From Aurantimonas sp. 22II-16-19i (GTDB lineage: Bacteria; Pseudomonadota; Alphaproteobacteria; Rhizobiales; Rhizobiaceae): a stretch of DNA of 64,000 nt. Where the stretch lies: positions 1 to 64,000 of the forward strand of contig NZ_AQQS01000007.1 in the NCBI RefSeq assembly GCF_002088275.1, written 5' to 3'. Below the pieces are notes generated by a model. The model saw nothing but the letters and a program-made list of their open reading frames with translations, did not search any database and was not told where the DNA came from. Below are positions 10,228 to 19,064 of this stretch, piece after piece. A program made the position numbers and the translations under genes. Within the stretch, counting starts at the first letter, position 1. Every line of letters starts with the position of its first letter.

Positions 10228-11187
10228 TCACGCCACGAAGGACCGGTCGCAGGCGCCGTGCTGGCGACGGTAGGCCGCCGGGGATCGTCCGCTCCAGCGC
10301 TTGAAGGCCTTCTTGAACGAGGAATCCGAGGCGTAGCCGACTGCGTCGGCGATCGACTTGACCGGGAGGCGGGCGTCGACGAGCTGGAGCGTCGCCGAGT
10401 ACATCCGCCATTCGGTCAGGAACTCGAGAGGCGACTGCCCGACGACGTCCTTGAAACGGGCGGCGAACAATGACCGCGACATCCCGACGGCCGTTGCGAG
10501 CATCGCCACCGACCAGCGCTTTTGCGGTGCATTCTGCATCAGGACCAGAGCGGGTGCGATCTGCGGATCGGCGACGCCTCGCAGCCATCCTGACGGCAGG
10601 TCCGCGCTGCCGAGGTAGTGCCTCACGACCTGCAGGAGGAGAAGGTCGGCGATGCGGGAACTCACCTCGACCGAGCCCGGCGTGTCCGGCTTCAGCTCCA
10701 CCTGCAGCAACGACACGAGCGATGCGGCGGTGGAGGTCGACGCCACCGCCGAGCGCAGGTGCATGACGGGGGGAAGCGCCGCGAGCAGCGGGTTGCGGCG
10801 TTGATCGTCGAACGCAAAGACGCCCGAGATCAAGCTCGTCTTCGGTCCGTCGACACCGAAGGTCAGCTCGAGCATCTTGAACCGCGCGCCCGGCTGCCAG
10901 GGGACGAGACCCATCTCGTCGGCAACGCGGCTCCAGGGAACCGCGTCGGCGCCCGGCCGCGCGAGCAGCCGATGCGGCTCACCACTCGGAAGGACGACGA
11001 CGTCCCCCGCCGCCAGGGCGATGCTCCGTCCCGAAACATCGACCGACGCCTCGCCCGACAGGATGATGTGGAACGGCGCGCCGAGCAGCGCCTCCTTCGC
11101 AAAGCCCCACTCGCCGGCAAGGATCATCCGGCAGAAGACCGTGCTCTCCAGGCGCAGCTTGGCGAGAAAGTCGTCGATATGGGCCAT
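10228..11187 (-). CDS. AraC family transcriptional regulator with cupin sensor domain
   Basis: A 319-residue regulator. The N-terminal half is a cupin-6-type sensor (LSGEASVDVSGR, LPSGEPHRLLA); the C-terminal hundred residues contain two helix-turn-helix units (WSVAMLATAVGMSRSLFAAR and PVKSIADAVGYASDSSFKKA) ending in SPAAYRRQ. Start ATG 11187 is preceded by AGGAGGAAAGAT. It lies directly upstream of the paoABC-like genes in the same direction, so control of that operon, or of neighbouring aldehyde metabolism, is the natural inference. Other AraC proteins of this cupin-6 group often regulate short-chain oxidoreductase genes. Confidence 0.9.
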   Translation of the reverse strand: MAHIDDFLAKLRLESTVFCRMILAGEWGFAKEALLGAPFHIILSGEASVDVSGRSIALAAGDVVVLPSGEPHRLLARPGADAVPWSRVADEMGLVPWQPGARFKMLELTFGVDGPKTSLISGVFAFDDQRRNPLLAALPPVMHLRSAVASTSTAASLVSLLQVELKPDTPGSVEVSSRIADLLLLQVVRHYLGSADLPSGWLRGVADPQIAPALVLMQNAPQKRWSVAMLATAVGMSRSLFAARFKDVVGQSPLEFLTEWRMYSATLQLVDARLPVKSIADAVGYASDSSFKKAFKRWSGRSPAAYRRQHGACDRSFVA

Positions 11188-11647
11188 ATCTTTCCTCCTG
11201 ACGAAGACCGGGCCTGGCGTCCGTCCCGATGAGATCCGTGCGGGCGGCGCGCGAAGCAGGGACAGCGCCGCTCGCCGGACAGGTTCAAAGCGGCCGCGCA
11301 CGGCGACCGCGCCGGCCGCGTGCCACCGGATGCGCCTTTGCGCAGATCGCGTGCGAGGCCGTGTCCATCCTGTCGTTTCGCAGACGACATCGCGGGCATC
11401 GCCGGGATGCGGCCCGGCGCTTCCGCCCGTTCCACGCGATGGCGGTGCCCCGTCAGGCCGCAGCAAACCCTTCAGGGCGATGGCCGATTGAACCGGCGCG
11501 CGCGCTCCGGCCAGGCGATCATCCAGATCGCAACCCTGGCGCTCTCGAGCTGCCGCGGTCGCCGCAGTCGCTGCTGTCGCCGTCTGAAACGGTTCCGTGA
11601 TCGGCAAGACGAACCCCCGCGAAAATGCCGTCGGTTCATGGGCGCCC
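11188..11647. other. Intergenic region upstream of the AraC gene
   Basis: This 460-bp gap lies between the end of the sensor kinase gene and the AraC start, both on the minus strand. It should hold the AraC promoter. I see no gene; the open frames across it lack coding character and have no homologous look. Confidence 0.45.
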
Positions 11648-13078
11648 TCAGGCCGGCAGGACGATAGCGGCCTTCAGACCGGGTTGACGAAGCGAAAGGA
11701 CGATGTCGCCGCCGTGCTGGCGGGCGATGGCGCGGGCGATGGACAGGCCGAGCCCGATGCCGCCGGTCTCGCGGGAGCGCGAGCCTTCCAGACGGAAGAA
11801 GGGCGCGAAGACCTCCTCCAGCCGGTCGAGCGGGATCCCGGGTCCGTCGTCCTCGACGACGATCTCGATGGCCGAGCGTGTCGAAACCAGACGCACTTCG
11901 GCCTTTCCCGCATAGCGCACCGCGTTCTCGACGAGGTTGCGGATCGAACGCCTGAGCCCGTCCGGCCGGCAACGATAGTTCACGCGTTCGCCGCCGACGA
12001 AAATCACCTTCTGGCCGATCTCGGCCAGATCCTCGCAGATGCTCTCGACGAGCGCCGACAGATCGATCGTGCGCGTCGGCTCGGCGTTGGTTTCCTGGCG
12101 CATCAGCGACAGCGTCGCCTCCGTCATCGCCTGCATTTCCGCGATGGTCGCCAGCATCCGCTCCTGGAGATCCGGGTCCTCGACCAGTTCGGCGCGCAGG
12201 CGCAGCGTCGTCAGCGGGGTCCTGAGGTCGTGACCGATGGCCGCCAGCATGCGCGTGCGGTCCTCGACGAACCGGTGCAGGCGTTCCTGCATGCGATTGA
12301 AGGCCTCGGCGGTATGGCGGATGTCGTCGGGACCGCAGGCGCGCAAGGGCGTCACCGCCTCGCCGCGCCCGAGCGTCTCGGCCGCTCTGGTCAGTTGTCG
12401 CAAGGGACGGATGATACTGCGCACCGTCAGGACGCCGATCAGCGAGACGAAGATGGCGGTGAGGGTCAGCGCCAGTGGAAGATGCGTCTTCCAGATCGTC
12501 GGCATCATCTGCTTGTAATAGGCGACGTTGAGCGCCCGCCCGTCGCTCAGAGGGACGATGACGCCGGCGCCGTTGCGCGTCGCGAAATCGAGCGTGCGCC
12601 CCTGCGCCGGCAGGTTGCCCCCGCCTGCAGCCGGCCCCGTCCAGGCCAGCCCCTCCATGAAGAGCGCCTCGCTCGCGCCCGCCGGGATCTGCGTCTTTTC
12701 CGAAGCGCCATCGGTCGGGGCGCCCTCGCCCGAGCCGTTCAACAGATCGCGCAGCGGCACCTGGAAGCGCTCGAAGGCGGCGGTCACCCAGTCTTCCAGA
12801 TCGGGTGCGGGATCTTCCGATATCCAGAAGCGGGTGTAGTCGGTGGCGTTGACGCGCGCGATCTCCGACTGGAGCGCCGGCGGCACGGTCTCGACCAGCC
12901 GGGCCACCGCTTCGGACCGGCTGCTGAGCTCGTAGCGCGAGGCGGCGCGAAGATCCGCGATGAACTTGTCCCAGGAGATGCACATGCCGATCGCCTGCGA
13001 CACGAAGAGAGCGACCAGCATCGAGGCCAGGAGCTGGACCGACAGGCTCTTGCGCCACAGGGTGAGAAGGCGCGTCAC
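11648..13078 (-). CDS. Sensor histidine kinase (EnvZ/RstB-like)
   Basis: A 476-residue membrane kinase. The first membrane helix is near residues 14-37 (VQLLASMLVALFVSQAIGM), followed by a periplasmic domain of about 150 residues and a second helix (LPLALTLTAIFVSLIGVLTV). A HAMP domain, the HisKA site with phosphoacceptor His283 in AAIGHDLRTPL, the N box NLVENAVRYAG and the G boxes EDDGPGIP and GGIGLGLSIA complete it. It starts at GTG 13078, overlapping the response regulator stop (GTGA). It would phosphorylate that regulator. The signal is unknown. Confidence 0.92.
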   Translation of the reverse strand: MTRLLTLWRKSLSVQLLASMLVALFVSQAIGMCISWDKFIADLRAASRYELSSRSEAVARLVETVPPALQSEIARVNATDYTRFWISEDPAPDLEDWVTAAFERFQVPLRDLLNGSGEGAPTDGASEKTQIPAGASEALFMEGLAWTGPAAGGGNLPAQGRTLDFATRNGAGVIVPLSDGRALNVAYYKQMMPTIWKTHLPLALTLTAIFVSLIGVLTVRSIIRPLRQLTRAAETLGRGEAVTPLRACGPDDIRHTAEAFNRMQERLHRFVEDRTRMLAAIGHDLRTPLTTLRLRAELVEDPDLQERMLATIAEMQAMTEATLSLMRQETNAEPTRTIDLSALVESICEDLAEIGQKVIFVGGERVNYRCRPDGLRRSIRNLVENAVRYAGKAEVRLVSTRSAIEIVVEDDGPGIPLDRLEEVFAPFFRLEGSRSRETGGIGLGLSIARAIARQHGGDIVLSLRQPGLKAAIVLPA

Positions 13079-13800
13079 GCCGCGGAGACCTCCGGCATGA
13101 AACTGTAGCCGCCACCCCAATGGGTCTGGATGATGGACGGGTTCTTCGGGTCGGCCTCGACCTTGCGACGCAGACGGCTGACCTGGTTGTCGATGCTGCG
13201 GTCGAAGGGATCGGCCTCGCGCCCGACGGTGAGGTCGAGGAGCTGGTCGCGGCTGAGCACGACGCCGGGATGCTCGACGAAGACCTTGAGGAGCCGGAAC
13301 TCCGCCGTGGAAAGCGGCACGCCCACGCCGTCGTCGCCCTGCAACTCGCGCCGCCCGAGATCGAGCACCCAGCGCTCGAAGCGCATCAGGCCCGTGCGGC
13401 GCGCGGCGCGCTGGGGCGGCAGGCTGTTGACGCGGCGCAGCACCGCCTTGATGCGGGCCTGCAATTCGCGCGATGAGAACGGCTTGACGAGATAGTCGTC
13501 CGCCCCGAGCTCGAGGCCGATGACGCGGTCGGTCTCGTCGGCGCGGGCGGTCAGGAAGATCACCGGGATGTCCGGGCCGGCGCCCGAGCGAAGCTCACGG
13601 CAGAGGGTGAGGCCGTCCTCGCCCGGCATCATGATATCGAGGACGATGAGGTCCGCGGCGGCGCGCCCGAGCAGACGTCGAAGCGCTGAACCGTTCTCGG
13701 CCGTGCTGACGCGGTAGCCCTGCTGCTGCAGGTATTTGCCGACGAGATCGCGGATATCGCGGTGGTCGTCGACGACGATGATGTGGGGCACGGGCTCCAT
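13075..13800 (-). CDS. OmpR family response regulator
   Basis: A 241-residue two-domain regulator. The receiver has the acidic pair in VVDDHRD, phosphoacceptor Asp55 in LIVLDIMMPGEDG and the conserved Lys in DDYLVKPFSSREL. The C-terminal winged helix shows LSTAEFRLLKVF and the recognition region DRSIDNQVSRLRRKVE. It is the first gene of a two-gene operon with the kinase and diverges from the exported protein and molybdenum hydroxylase genes, which are plausible targets. Confidence 0.95.
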   Translation of the reverse strand: MEPVPHIIVVDDHRDIRDLVGKYLQQQGYRVSTAENGSALRRLLGRAAADLIVLDIMMPGEDGLTLCRELRSGAGPDIPVIFLTARADETDRVIGLELGADDYLVKPFSSRELQARIKAVLRRVNSLPPQRAARRTGLMRFERWVLDLGRRELQGDDGVGVPLSTAEFRLLKVFVEHPGVVLSRDQLLDLTVGREADPFDRSIDNQVSRLRRKVEADPKNPSIIQTHWGGGYSFMPEVSAA

Positions 13801-14144
13801 GATCCGCCTCGAACGCTGGACATTCGAGACTTTGTACCTTGTTCGCGCAAGGGATGCTTCGGCGAAACTGTATCAGAATGTACCCGCATCTCCGCAGTTG
13901 CGGCCTTGGAGACGCCTCCCCGATACAATCGAATACATCTTCCGACATCCCCGGCACAGGGCTGCGACAGGTGCCGGCTAATTTGATCCTCGAAGCGCCA
14001 GGGTCGACGGAACGGGATCCCCCCATCCCGCAAGGCCCTCCGCCAGGCCGCCACCGATCGGTCCTGGCGCTTCCCGCAAGCGCGGATCATGCCGAAAGGC
14101 TCCGGCGCCTGCGATCATCAGCCCCTCACCTGAAAGGCAAGACC
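13801..14144. promoter_or_regulatory. Divergent regulatory region between two-component operon and exported protein/IorAB genes
   Basis: This 344-bp region is more A+T-rich than its surroundings between about 13830 and 13990. It contains GTATC/GATAC half-sites: TGTATCAGAATGTAC at 13870-13884 and GATACAATCGAATACA from 13922. These are the kind of repeated half-sites an OmpR-type regulator binds, but the match is only by eye. No gene is seen within it. Confidence 0.4.
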
Positions 14145-14465
14145 ATGTCCCTCCTCCAGACTGTCTCGGCCGCTCTTCTCGCCTCCACGAGCCTTCTTCT
14201 CGCCGCGCCCGCCCTCGCGGTGGTTCCGGGCTCCGGCCACTATGCGGACCGGCGCGACGAAACGGAGCGCCATCGCGTCGCGAACGGCGCGGCGTCCGCC
14301 GGAAGGGCGGCCACGCGCCGCCCCGTCCCGGACACCGTCCCCGGCACGGCCACGACGTTCGGCTATTCCGCGGGTGCCCGCCGCAGCGAAGCGGCCCCGT
14401 TCGCCAGCGACCTCGGTCTCAACGGGCCCGGCGGCGCGAAGTCGAGGCAGCCCCGCAGCCGCTGA
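14145..14465 (+). CDS. Small exported protein of unknown function
   Basis: A 106-residue protein. A clear signal peptide (VSAALLASTSLLLAAPALA) is followed by an 80-residue polar, low-complexity tail rich in Arg, Ala, Gly and Ser with no cysteine and no recognisable domain. Start ATG 14145 has GAAAGG upstream; longer in-frame extensions would bury the signal peptide. It is the first gene to the right of the two-component operon and divergent from it, a position often taken by small periplasmic targets of an OmpR-type pair. Function unknown. Confidence 0.6.
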   Translation: MSLLQTVSAALLASTSLLLAAPALAVVPGSGHYADRRDETERHRVANGAASAGRAATRRPVPDTVPGTATTFGYSAGARRSEAAPFASDLGLNGPGGAKSRQPRSR

Positions 14466-14472
14466 TCCGGAA

Positions 14473-14523
14473 CAGCCAGAACCTCCGGCCTTCGCTTGCC
14501 GCGGAGGCCGGAGGTTCTGGCTG
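14473..14523. repeat. 18-bp perfect inverted repeat, terminator- or attenuator-like
   Basis: Arms at 14473-14490 and 14506-14523 are perfectly complementary over 18 bp (left arm CAGCCAGAACCTCCGGCC) around a 15-base loop. It begins 7 bases after the stop of the exported-protein gene and ends 68 bases before the IorA start. No T run follows, so it is either a Rho-independent terminator of the T-less kind, an attenuator, or an mRNA-end stabiliser separating the small gene from the hydroxylase genes. Confidence 0.7.
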
Positions 14524-14591
14524 GCAGCCCCCGCAGCGCTCGAGGCGAGCGCCGCGGCTGCGGCAAAGCCCAGCAACACAACGGAGATTGC

Positions 14592-15056
14592 ATGGTCGCC
14601 TTCATCGTCAACGGCTTGCCCGTGTCCATCACGGACGAGGACGACAAACCGCTCCTGTGGGCGCTGCGCGAGGATCTCGGCATCCTCGGCCCCAAATATG
14701 GCTGCGGCATCGCGCAATGCGGTGCCTGCCGCGTGCTGGTAGACGGCGTGTCGACGCCGTCCTGTGCGATCACCCTCGGTGACGTTGCCGGCGCGACGAT
14801 CGTCACCGTCGAGGGCCTCTCGGGCCCCGGCGGCACGCTATCGGCCGTGCAGCAGGCCTGGATCGACGAGCAGGTGCCGCAGTGCGGCTACTGCCAGCCG
14901 GGCTTCATCATCGCCGCGACCGAGCTCCTCGCCCGAAACGCCCGGCCGAGCGACGCCGAAATCGACGAGGCGATCACCAATATCTGCCGCTGTGGCACCT
15001 ATCCGCGCATCCGCCGCGCCATCCACCGCGCCGCAGCGGCGCAGGCTCGAGACTGA
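14592..15056 (+). CDS. iorA: [2Fe-2S] subunit of a molybdenum hydroxylase (isoquinoline 1-oxidoreductase alpha type)
   Basis: A 154-residue iron-sulfur subunit. The first cluster site is YGCGIAQCGACRVLVDG with a following SC; the second is QCGYCQPGF plus NICRCGTY. It hands electrons from the molybdenum site of the large subunit to an outside acceptor, usually a cytochrome. Start ATG 14592 follows CGGAGATTGC. It has no signal peptide; the partner subunit carries the Tat signal. It is unlike the PaoA-like protein at 9445-10134, so this is a second, separate enzyme. Confidence 0.88.
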   Translation: MVAFIVNGLPVSITDEDDKPLLWALREDLGILGPKYGCGIAQCGACRVLVDGVSTPSCAITLGDVAGATIVTVEGLSGPGGTLSAVQQAWIDEQVPQCGYCQPGFIIAATELLARNARPSDAEIDEAITNICRCGTYPRIRRAIHRAAAAQARD

Positions 15057-15066
15057 GGTTTTCGTC

Positions 15067-17376
15067 ATGGCTCGACTTCTCTCCCGACGCAGCTTCCTGA
15101 TCACCGGCGCAGCCCTCGGCGGAACCGCCCTCGTCGCCGCAGTCGGCGGCGTCGGTTATCTCGCCACCGTCGACGTCGACGGCCTCGATGGCTTCGTCGA
15201 CGGCGAACGCGCCGTCCTCAACGCCTTCCTGACGATCCACGGCGACGGCCGGGTGGTCGTTCAGGTACCGCGCGCCGAAATGGGCCAGGGCATCTATACC
15301 GGGCTCGCCATGATCGTCGCCGAGGAGTTGGACGTTCCGTTCGACGAGCGGATCAGCGTCGAATTCCCGACGGAGGCGCATCCGGCCTATTCGAACTGGG
15401 CGAATGTCCTCCAGGTCCGCCCCGAAGAGGCGAGCGGCCCGGCCGCATGGCTCGCCCGGCGGGTGTTCGGCGAACTCGGCTTCATCTCCACGGGCGCGTC
15501 GGCCTCGACGATGGCGATGTGGCACCCGATGCGCGTCGCCGGTGCCTCGGCACGCCAGATGCTGCTTGCCGCCGGCGCGGCGCGCCTCGGCGTTCCGGCC
15601 TCGCAACTGACGACGGCCGATGGCTTCGTCCGCCACAATGCATCCGGCCGTACCCTGTCCTATGGCGAACTCGCCGCCGAAGCGGCGGTCCTGCCGCCAC
15701 CGGACGAGCCGTCGCTCAAGACCGCCGACCAATGGCGGCTGATCGGGCGCTCCCAGCCGCGCGTCGACCTCCCGGCCAAGATCCGGGGCGAGCCCGTGTT
15801 CGGCATGGATGTGGTGCAGCCCAACATGCTTTACGCCGCGATCCGGCACGCCCCGGTGTTCGGCGCGCGGGTGTCGCAGATCCTGAACGAGGTAGACCTG
15901 CGCGCCCAGCCCGGCGTGCTCGACCTCGCGGTCATCAACGAGCGGCAGGTGGCGATCGTCGCCGATTCCTGGTGGCGGGCCGAACAGGCCGCCTGGCTCC
16001 TCGACATCGCATGGACGCAGACCGAGTCGGACGGCGTGTCGAGCGCCGCAATGTCGGCCCGGCTGAAGGCCGCGCTCGACGCCGACGAGCCGTATGACAG
16101 CCTCGACGAGGGCGACGTGGAAGCGGCGCTCGCCGAGCCGGCGGCATTCGTGGTTGAGGCCGACTACCAAGTCCCATTCCTGGCGCATGCCTGCATGGAA
16201 CCGATGAACGCCACCGTGGTCGTGCGGGAAGACGGGACGGCGGAAGCGTGGGTTCCCGCTCAGGGGCCGCTCGCCATCCGTGTGGGTGTCACCACCGGCA
16301 CCGGCTGGGCCGGTGTCGAGCCGACCTCGATCACCTGCAACGTCACCATGAACGGCGGCGCCTTCGGCCGACGCAGCGACCAGGACGTCACCGCGCAGGC
16401 GGCATTCCTGGCCACCCGACACACGGGCCGCCCGATCAAGCTGATCTGGTCGCGCGAGGAGGATATCGGCCGCGGCCTCTTCCGCAGCCATGCGGCGGCG
16501 AGGCTGCGAGCTGCGCTCGGCGAAGACGGCCTGCCCGTCGGCTACGACGCGCAGGTCGCCTCGCAATCGATCATCCAGTCGGTCGCCGACCGCAACCTGC
16601 CCTTCAATCCCGGCCCCGAGGGGGACAGGCTGACGGTCGAGGGGCTCGACAAGCGTCATTACGCCATTCCCAACCGGCGGATCCGGAGCCAGAACGTGCC
16701 GAGCCACATGCCGATCGGTCTCTGGCGGTCGAACGGCTACTCCTTCAACACCTTCTTCACCGAAAGCTTCGTCGACGAGTGCGCGCTCGCGGCAAGCGTC
16801 GATCCGCTCGACTACCGCCGCACGCTGTTGCGCGACAGCCCACGCCACCTCGCCGTTCTGGAGCGCGTCGCCGAGATGGCGGGCTGGGGGACGGGCCTCG
16901 CGCCGGGACGCGGGCGCGGCATCGCCATCGAGGAATGCTACAGGAGCGTCGTCGCGCAGGTCGCCGAAGTCACGGTGGCGGGGGACGGCGAGATCACCGT
17001 CGACCAGGTCTTCTGCGCGATCGACGTGGGAACGGTGGTGAACCCGGACGCCGTCATCGCCCAGATGGAAGGCGGCATCGTCTTCGGAGTGACGAGCGCT
17101 CTCCTCAGCGCGATCACGCTCGAGAATGGCGTGGTCGTGCAATCGAACTTCCACGATTTCCCGATGCAGCGCCTGGCCAATGCGCCGGACGTCATGGTCT
17201 CGATCGTCGACAGCCCGCTGCCGCCGGGCGGAGCCGGCGAACCCGGCATCGTGCCCGTGGCCGGAGCCATCGCCAACGCGATCTTCGCGGCAACCGGACG
17301 GCGCCTGCGCTCGCTGCCGCTCGCCGTCACGCAGACCATCGGAGAGCGGCGCAGCCGCACCGTGCTTCCGGCCTGA
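15067..17376 (+). CDS. iorB: Molybdopterin-binding subunit with Tat signal (isoquinoline 1-oxidoreductase beta type)
   Basis: A 769-residue large subunit. An N-terminal twin-arginine signal (SRRSFLITGAALGGT) is followed by VPRAEMGQGIYTGLAMIVAE, the central NVTMNGGAFGRRSD loop and the C-terminal LPPGGAGEPGIVPVAG segment bearing the catalytic glutamate position of the family. There is no FAD subunit gene, typical for the two-subunit IorAB group that uses a cytochrome acceptor. It follows iorA by 10 bp. The substrate is probably an aldehyde or N-heterocycle but cannot be fixed from sequence. Confidence 0.9.
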   Translation: MARLLSRRSFLITGAALGGTALVAAVGGVGYLATVDVDGLDGFVDGERAVLNAFLTIHGDGRVVVQVPRAEMGQGIYTGLAMIVAEELDVPFDERISVEFPTEAHPAYSNWANVLQVRPEEASGPAAWLARRVFGELGFISTGASASTMAMWHPMRVAGASARQMLLAAGAARLGVPASQLTTADGFVRHNASGRTLSYGELAAEAAVLPPPDEPSLKTADQWRLIGRSQPRVDLPAKIRGEPVFGMDVVQPNMLYAAIRHAPVFGARVSQILNEVDLRAQPGVLDLAVINERQVAIVADSWWRAEQAAWLLDIAWTQTESDGVSSAAMSARLKAALDADEPYDSLDEGDVEAALAEPAAFVVEADYQVPFLAHACMEPMNATVVVREDGTAEAWVPAQGPLAIRVGVTTGTGWAGVEPTSITCNVTMNGGAFGRRSDQDVTAQAAFLATRHTGRPIKLIWSREEDIGRGLFRSHAAARLRAALGEDGLPVGYDAQVASQSIIQSVADRNLPFNPGPEGDRLTVEGLDKRHYAIPNRRIRSQNVPSHMPIGLWRSNGYSFNTFFTESFVDECALAASVDPLDYRRTLLRDSPRHLAVLERVAEMAGWGTGLAPGRGRGIAIEECYRSVVAQVAEVTVAGDGEITVDQVFCAIDVGTVVNPDAVIAQMEGGIVFGVTSALLSAITLENGVVVQSNFHDFPMQRLANAPDVMVSIVDSPLPPGGAGEPGIVPVAGAIANAIFAATGRRLRSLPLAVTQTIGERRSRTVLPA

Positions 17377-17445
17377 TTTCCCATTTCCGATCCCGAACGC
17401 CGCAGGCACGGACGATGCCGCGGCGCGAACCGAAAGACCGCACCA

Positions 17446-18423
17446 ATGACCAAACGTTGGACCGCCCAGGACATCCCCTCCCAAAGGGGACGCACCATCG
17501 TCGTCACCGGCACCGGCGGCCTCGGCTTCGAGGACGCGCTGGCCCTCGCCCGTGCCGGCGGCGACGTGATCCTCGCCGGGCGAAATCCCGCCAAGGGCAA
17601 GGAGGCCGTCGACCGGATCAGGGCGAGCGTGCCCAATGCCTCGATCAGCTTCGAGGTGCTGGATCTCGCCAGACTTGACTCGGTTGCTGCCTTTGGTGCG
17701 AGGCTCGGCTCGATCCACGACAAGATCGACATCCTCATCAACAATGCGGGCGTCATGACACCGCCTCGTCGCCAGATCACCCAGGACGGCTACGAGCTGC
17801 AGTTCGGCGTCAACTATCTCGCTCACTTCGCCCTGTCGGCACATCTCCTGCCATGGCTCAGGCGAGGCAGAAATCCGCGCGTGGTGACGCTTTCCAGCGT
17901 CGCGGCGCGTGCCGGTACGATCGACTTCGACGATCTGCAGTCCGAACGAAGCTACAAGCCCATGCGAGCCTACAGCCAGTCGAAGCTCGCCTGCCTGATG
18001 TTCGCCTTCGAACTGCAGCGTCGCAGCGACGTGGCCGGCTGGGGCATCGAGAGCCTTGCGGCGCATCCCGGCATTGCCCGGACCGATCTCCTGCACAATG
18101 CGCCGGGCCGATCGAGCACCGCGGGTATTGCCCGTTCGCTTCTCTGGTTCCTGTTCCAGCCGGCGTCGCGCGGCGCCTTGCCGACACTGTTTGCCGCCAC
18201 CTCGCCCGATGCCCAGGCGGGCGGCTATTTCGGCCCAGGCGGGTTGGGCGAGACCCGCGGCTTTCCGGCCGCAGCGACGCCTCCGGAGGCGGCCCTTGAG
18301 GACGATGTCGCGCGCCGGCTGTGGAACCTCTCAGAGCGGCTGGCCGCCGTCGACTTCGGTGCCGAAGGCGATGTGCCGGAGACCGTGGCCCGGCATGTCT
18401 CCGCCCTGAGCGCGAAGGCCTAG
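17446..18423 (+). CDS. Short-chain dehydrogenase/reductase (retinol-dehydrogenase-like)
   Basis: A 325-residue SDR. The nucleotide-binding loop reads TGTGGLGFE, slightly off the usual TGxxxGIG, followed by ILINNAGVM, the catalytic Ser in VVTLSSVAARAG and the YSQSK catalytic pair. A C-terminal extension of about 60 residues is usual for the WWOX/retinol dehydrogenase-like group. It starts 69 bp after the IorB gene, and the DedA gene begins two bases after its stop, so it probably belongs to the same operon. Substrate unknown. Confidence 0.88.
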   Translation: MTKRWTAQDIPSQRGRTIVVTGTGGLGFEDALALARAGGDVILAGRNPAKGKEAVDRIRASVPNASISFEVLDLARLDSVAAFGARLGSIHDKIDILINNAGVMTPPRRQITQDGYELQFGVNYLAHFALSAHLLPWLRRGRNPRVVTLSSVAARAGTIDFDDLQSERSYKPMRAYSQSKLACLMFAFELQRRSDVAGWGIESLAAHPGIARTDLLHNAPGRSSTAGIARSLLWFLFQPASRGALPTLFAATSPDAQAGGYFGPGGLGETRGFPAAATPPEAALEDDVARRLWNLSERLAAVDFGAEGDVPETVARHVSALSAKA

Positions 18424-18425
18424 AA

Positions 18426-19064
18426 ATGGACCCTATCGGAGGCCTTGTCGGTTGGATCGCCGTCTACGGCGCTGGCGGTCTGTTCGCGGTCGCCCTGGCC
18501 GAACGCTTCGTGCCCATGGTGCCATCCCATGCGCTGCTCCTCGCCGTCGGCGTTTCCGTCGCGGACGATGTCCGGCTGCTGACATCGGCGGTCGTCGCGA
18601 CGACCTTCGGCAGCGCTCTCGGCTGCATGGCCTGCTTCTTTGCCGTCCGGGCACTCGGGCCGGCGCGCGCCACGCGCCTCCTCGCCGGAACCGGACGGAT
18701 CTTCGGGATGTCCCCCGACGGGATGGAGCACAAGCTGGCAGCCCTGCGCCGAAACCGCACGGCTCTGGCCTTCTCTGCCCAACTCGTTCCCACGGCACGG
18801 CTGCTTGCCCCGTCGCTCGCGGGACTGATCGAGGGCGGTTCGGGACAATTCCTCGCCGCCTCGGCGGCTGGCATCGCGATCTGGAACGGCCTGTTCATCG
18901 GTCTCGGCTACGCCGCCTCCCGCGCAACGGGAGAGATCAATGCCACGTCACTCGCCCTGGGCGCACTCGGCATTCTGCTGGTCGCGCAGGGTAGCCTGTT
19001 CTTCGTCATCCGCAGACGGCGCATTCGCCGCAGTCTCGCTGCCCGGCTGCGGGAGACGGGCTGA
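18426..19064 (+). CDS. DedA family membrane protein
   Basis: A 212-residue membrane protein. The signature AERFVPMVPSHALLLAVG and the downstream SAQLVPTARLLAPSLAG fit the VTT/DedA fold, with hydrophobic helices at the start, middle and end and a short basic tail (RRRRIRRSLAAR). Members of this family act in phospholipid or undecaprenyl-phosphate transport and membrane homeostasis. It begins two bases after the SDR stop, and its own stop shares a base with the next ATG (TGATG). Confidence 0.82.
   Translation: MDPIGGLVGWIAVYGAGGLFAVALAERFVPMVPSHALLLAVGVSVADDVRLLTSAVVATTFGSALGCMACFFAVRALGPARATRLLAGTGRIFGMSPDGMEHKLAALRRNRTALAFSAQLVPTARLLAPSLAGLIEGGSGQFLAASAAGIAIWNGLFIGLGYAASRATGEINATSLALGALGILLVAQGSLFFVIRRRRIRRSLAARLRETG

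Noticed and set aside
14974-18096. A 1040-residue open frame on the minus strand
   Set aside because: It is antisense to iorB and the SDR, has no domain pattern and reflects high GC third positions.
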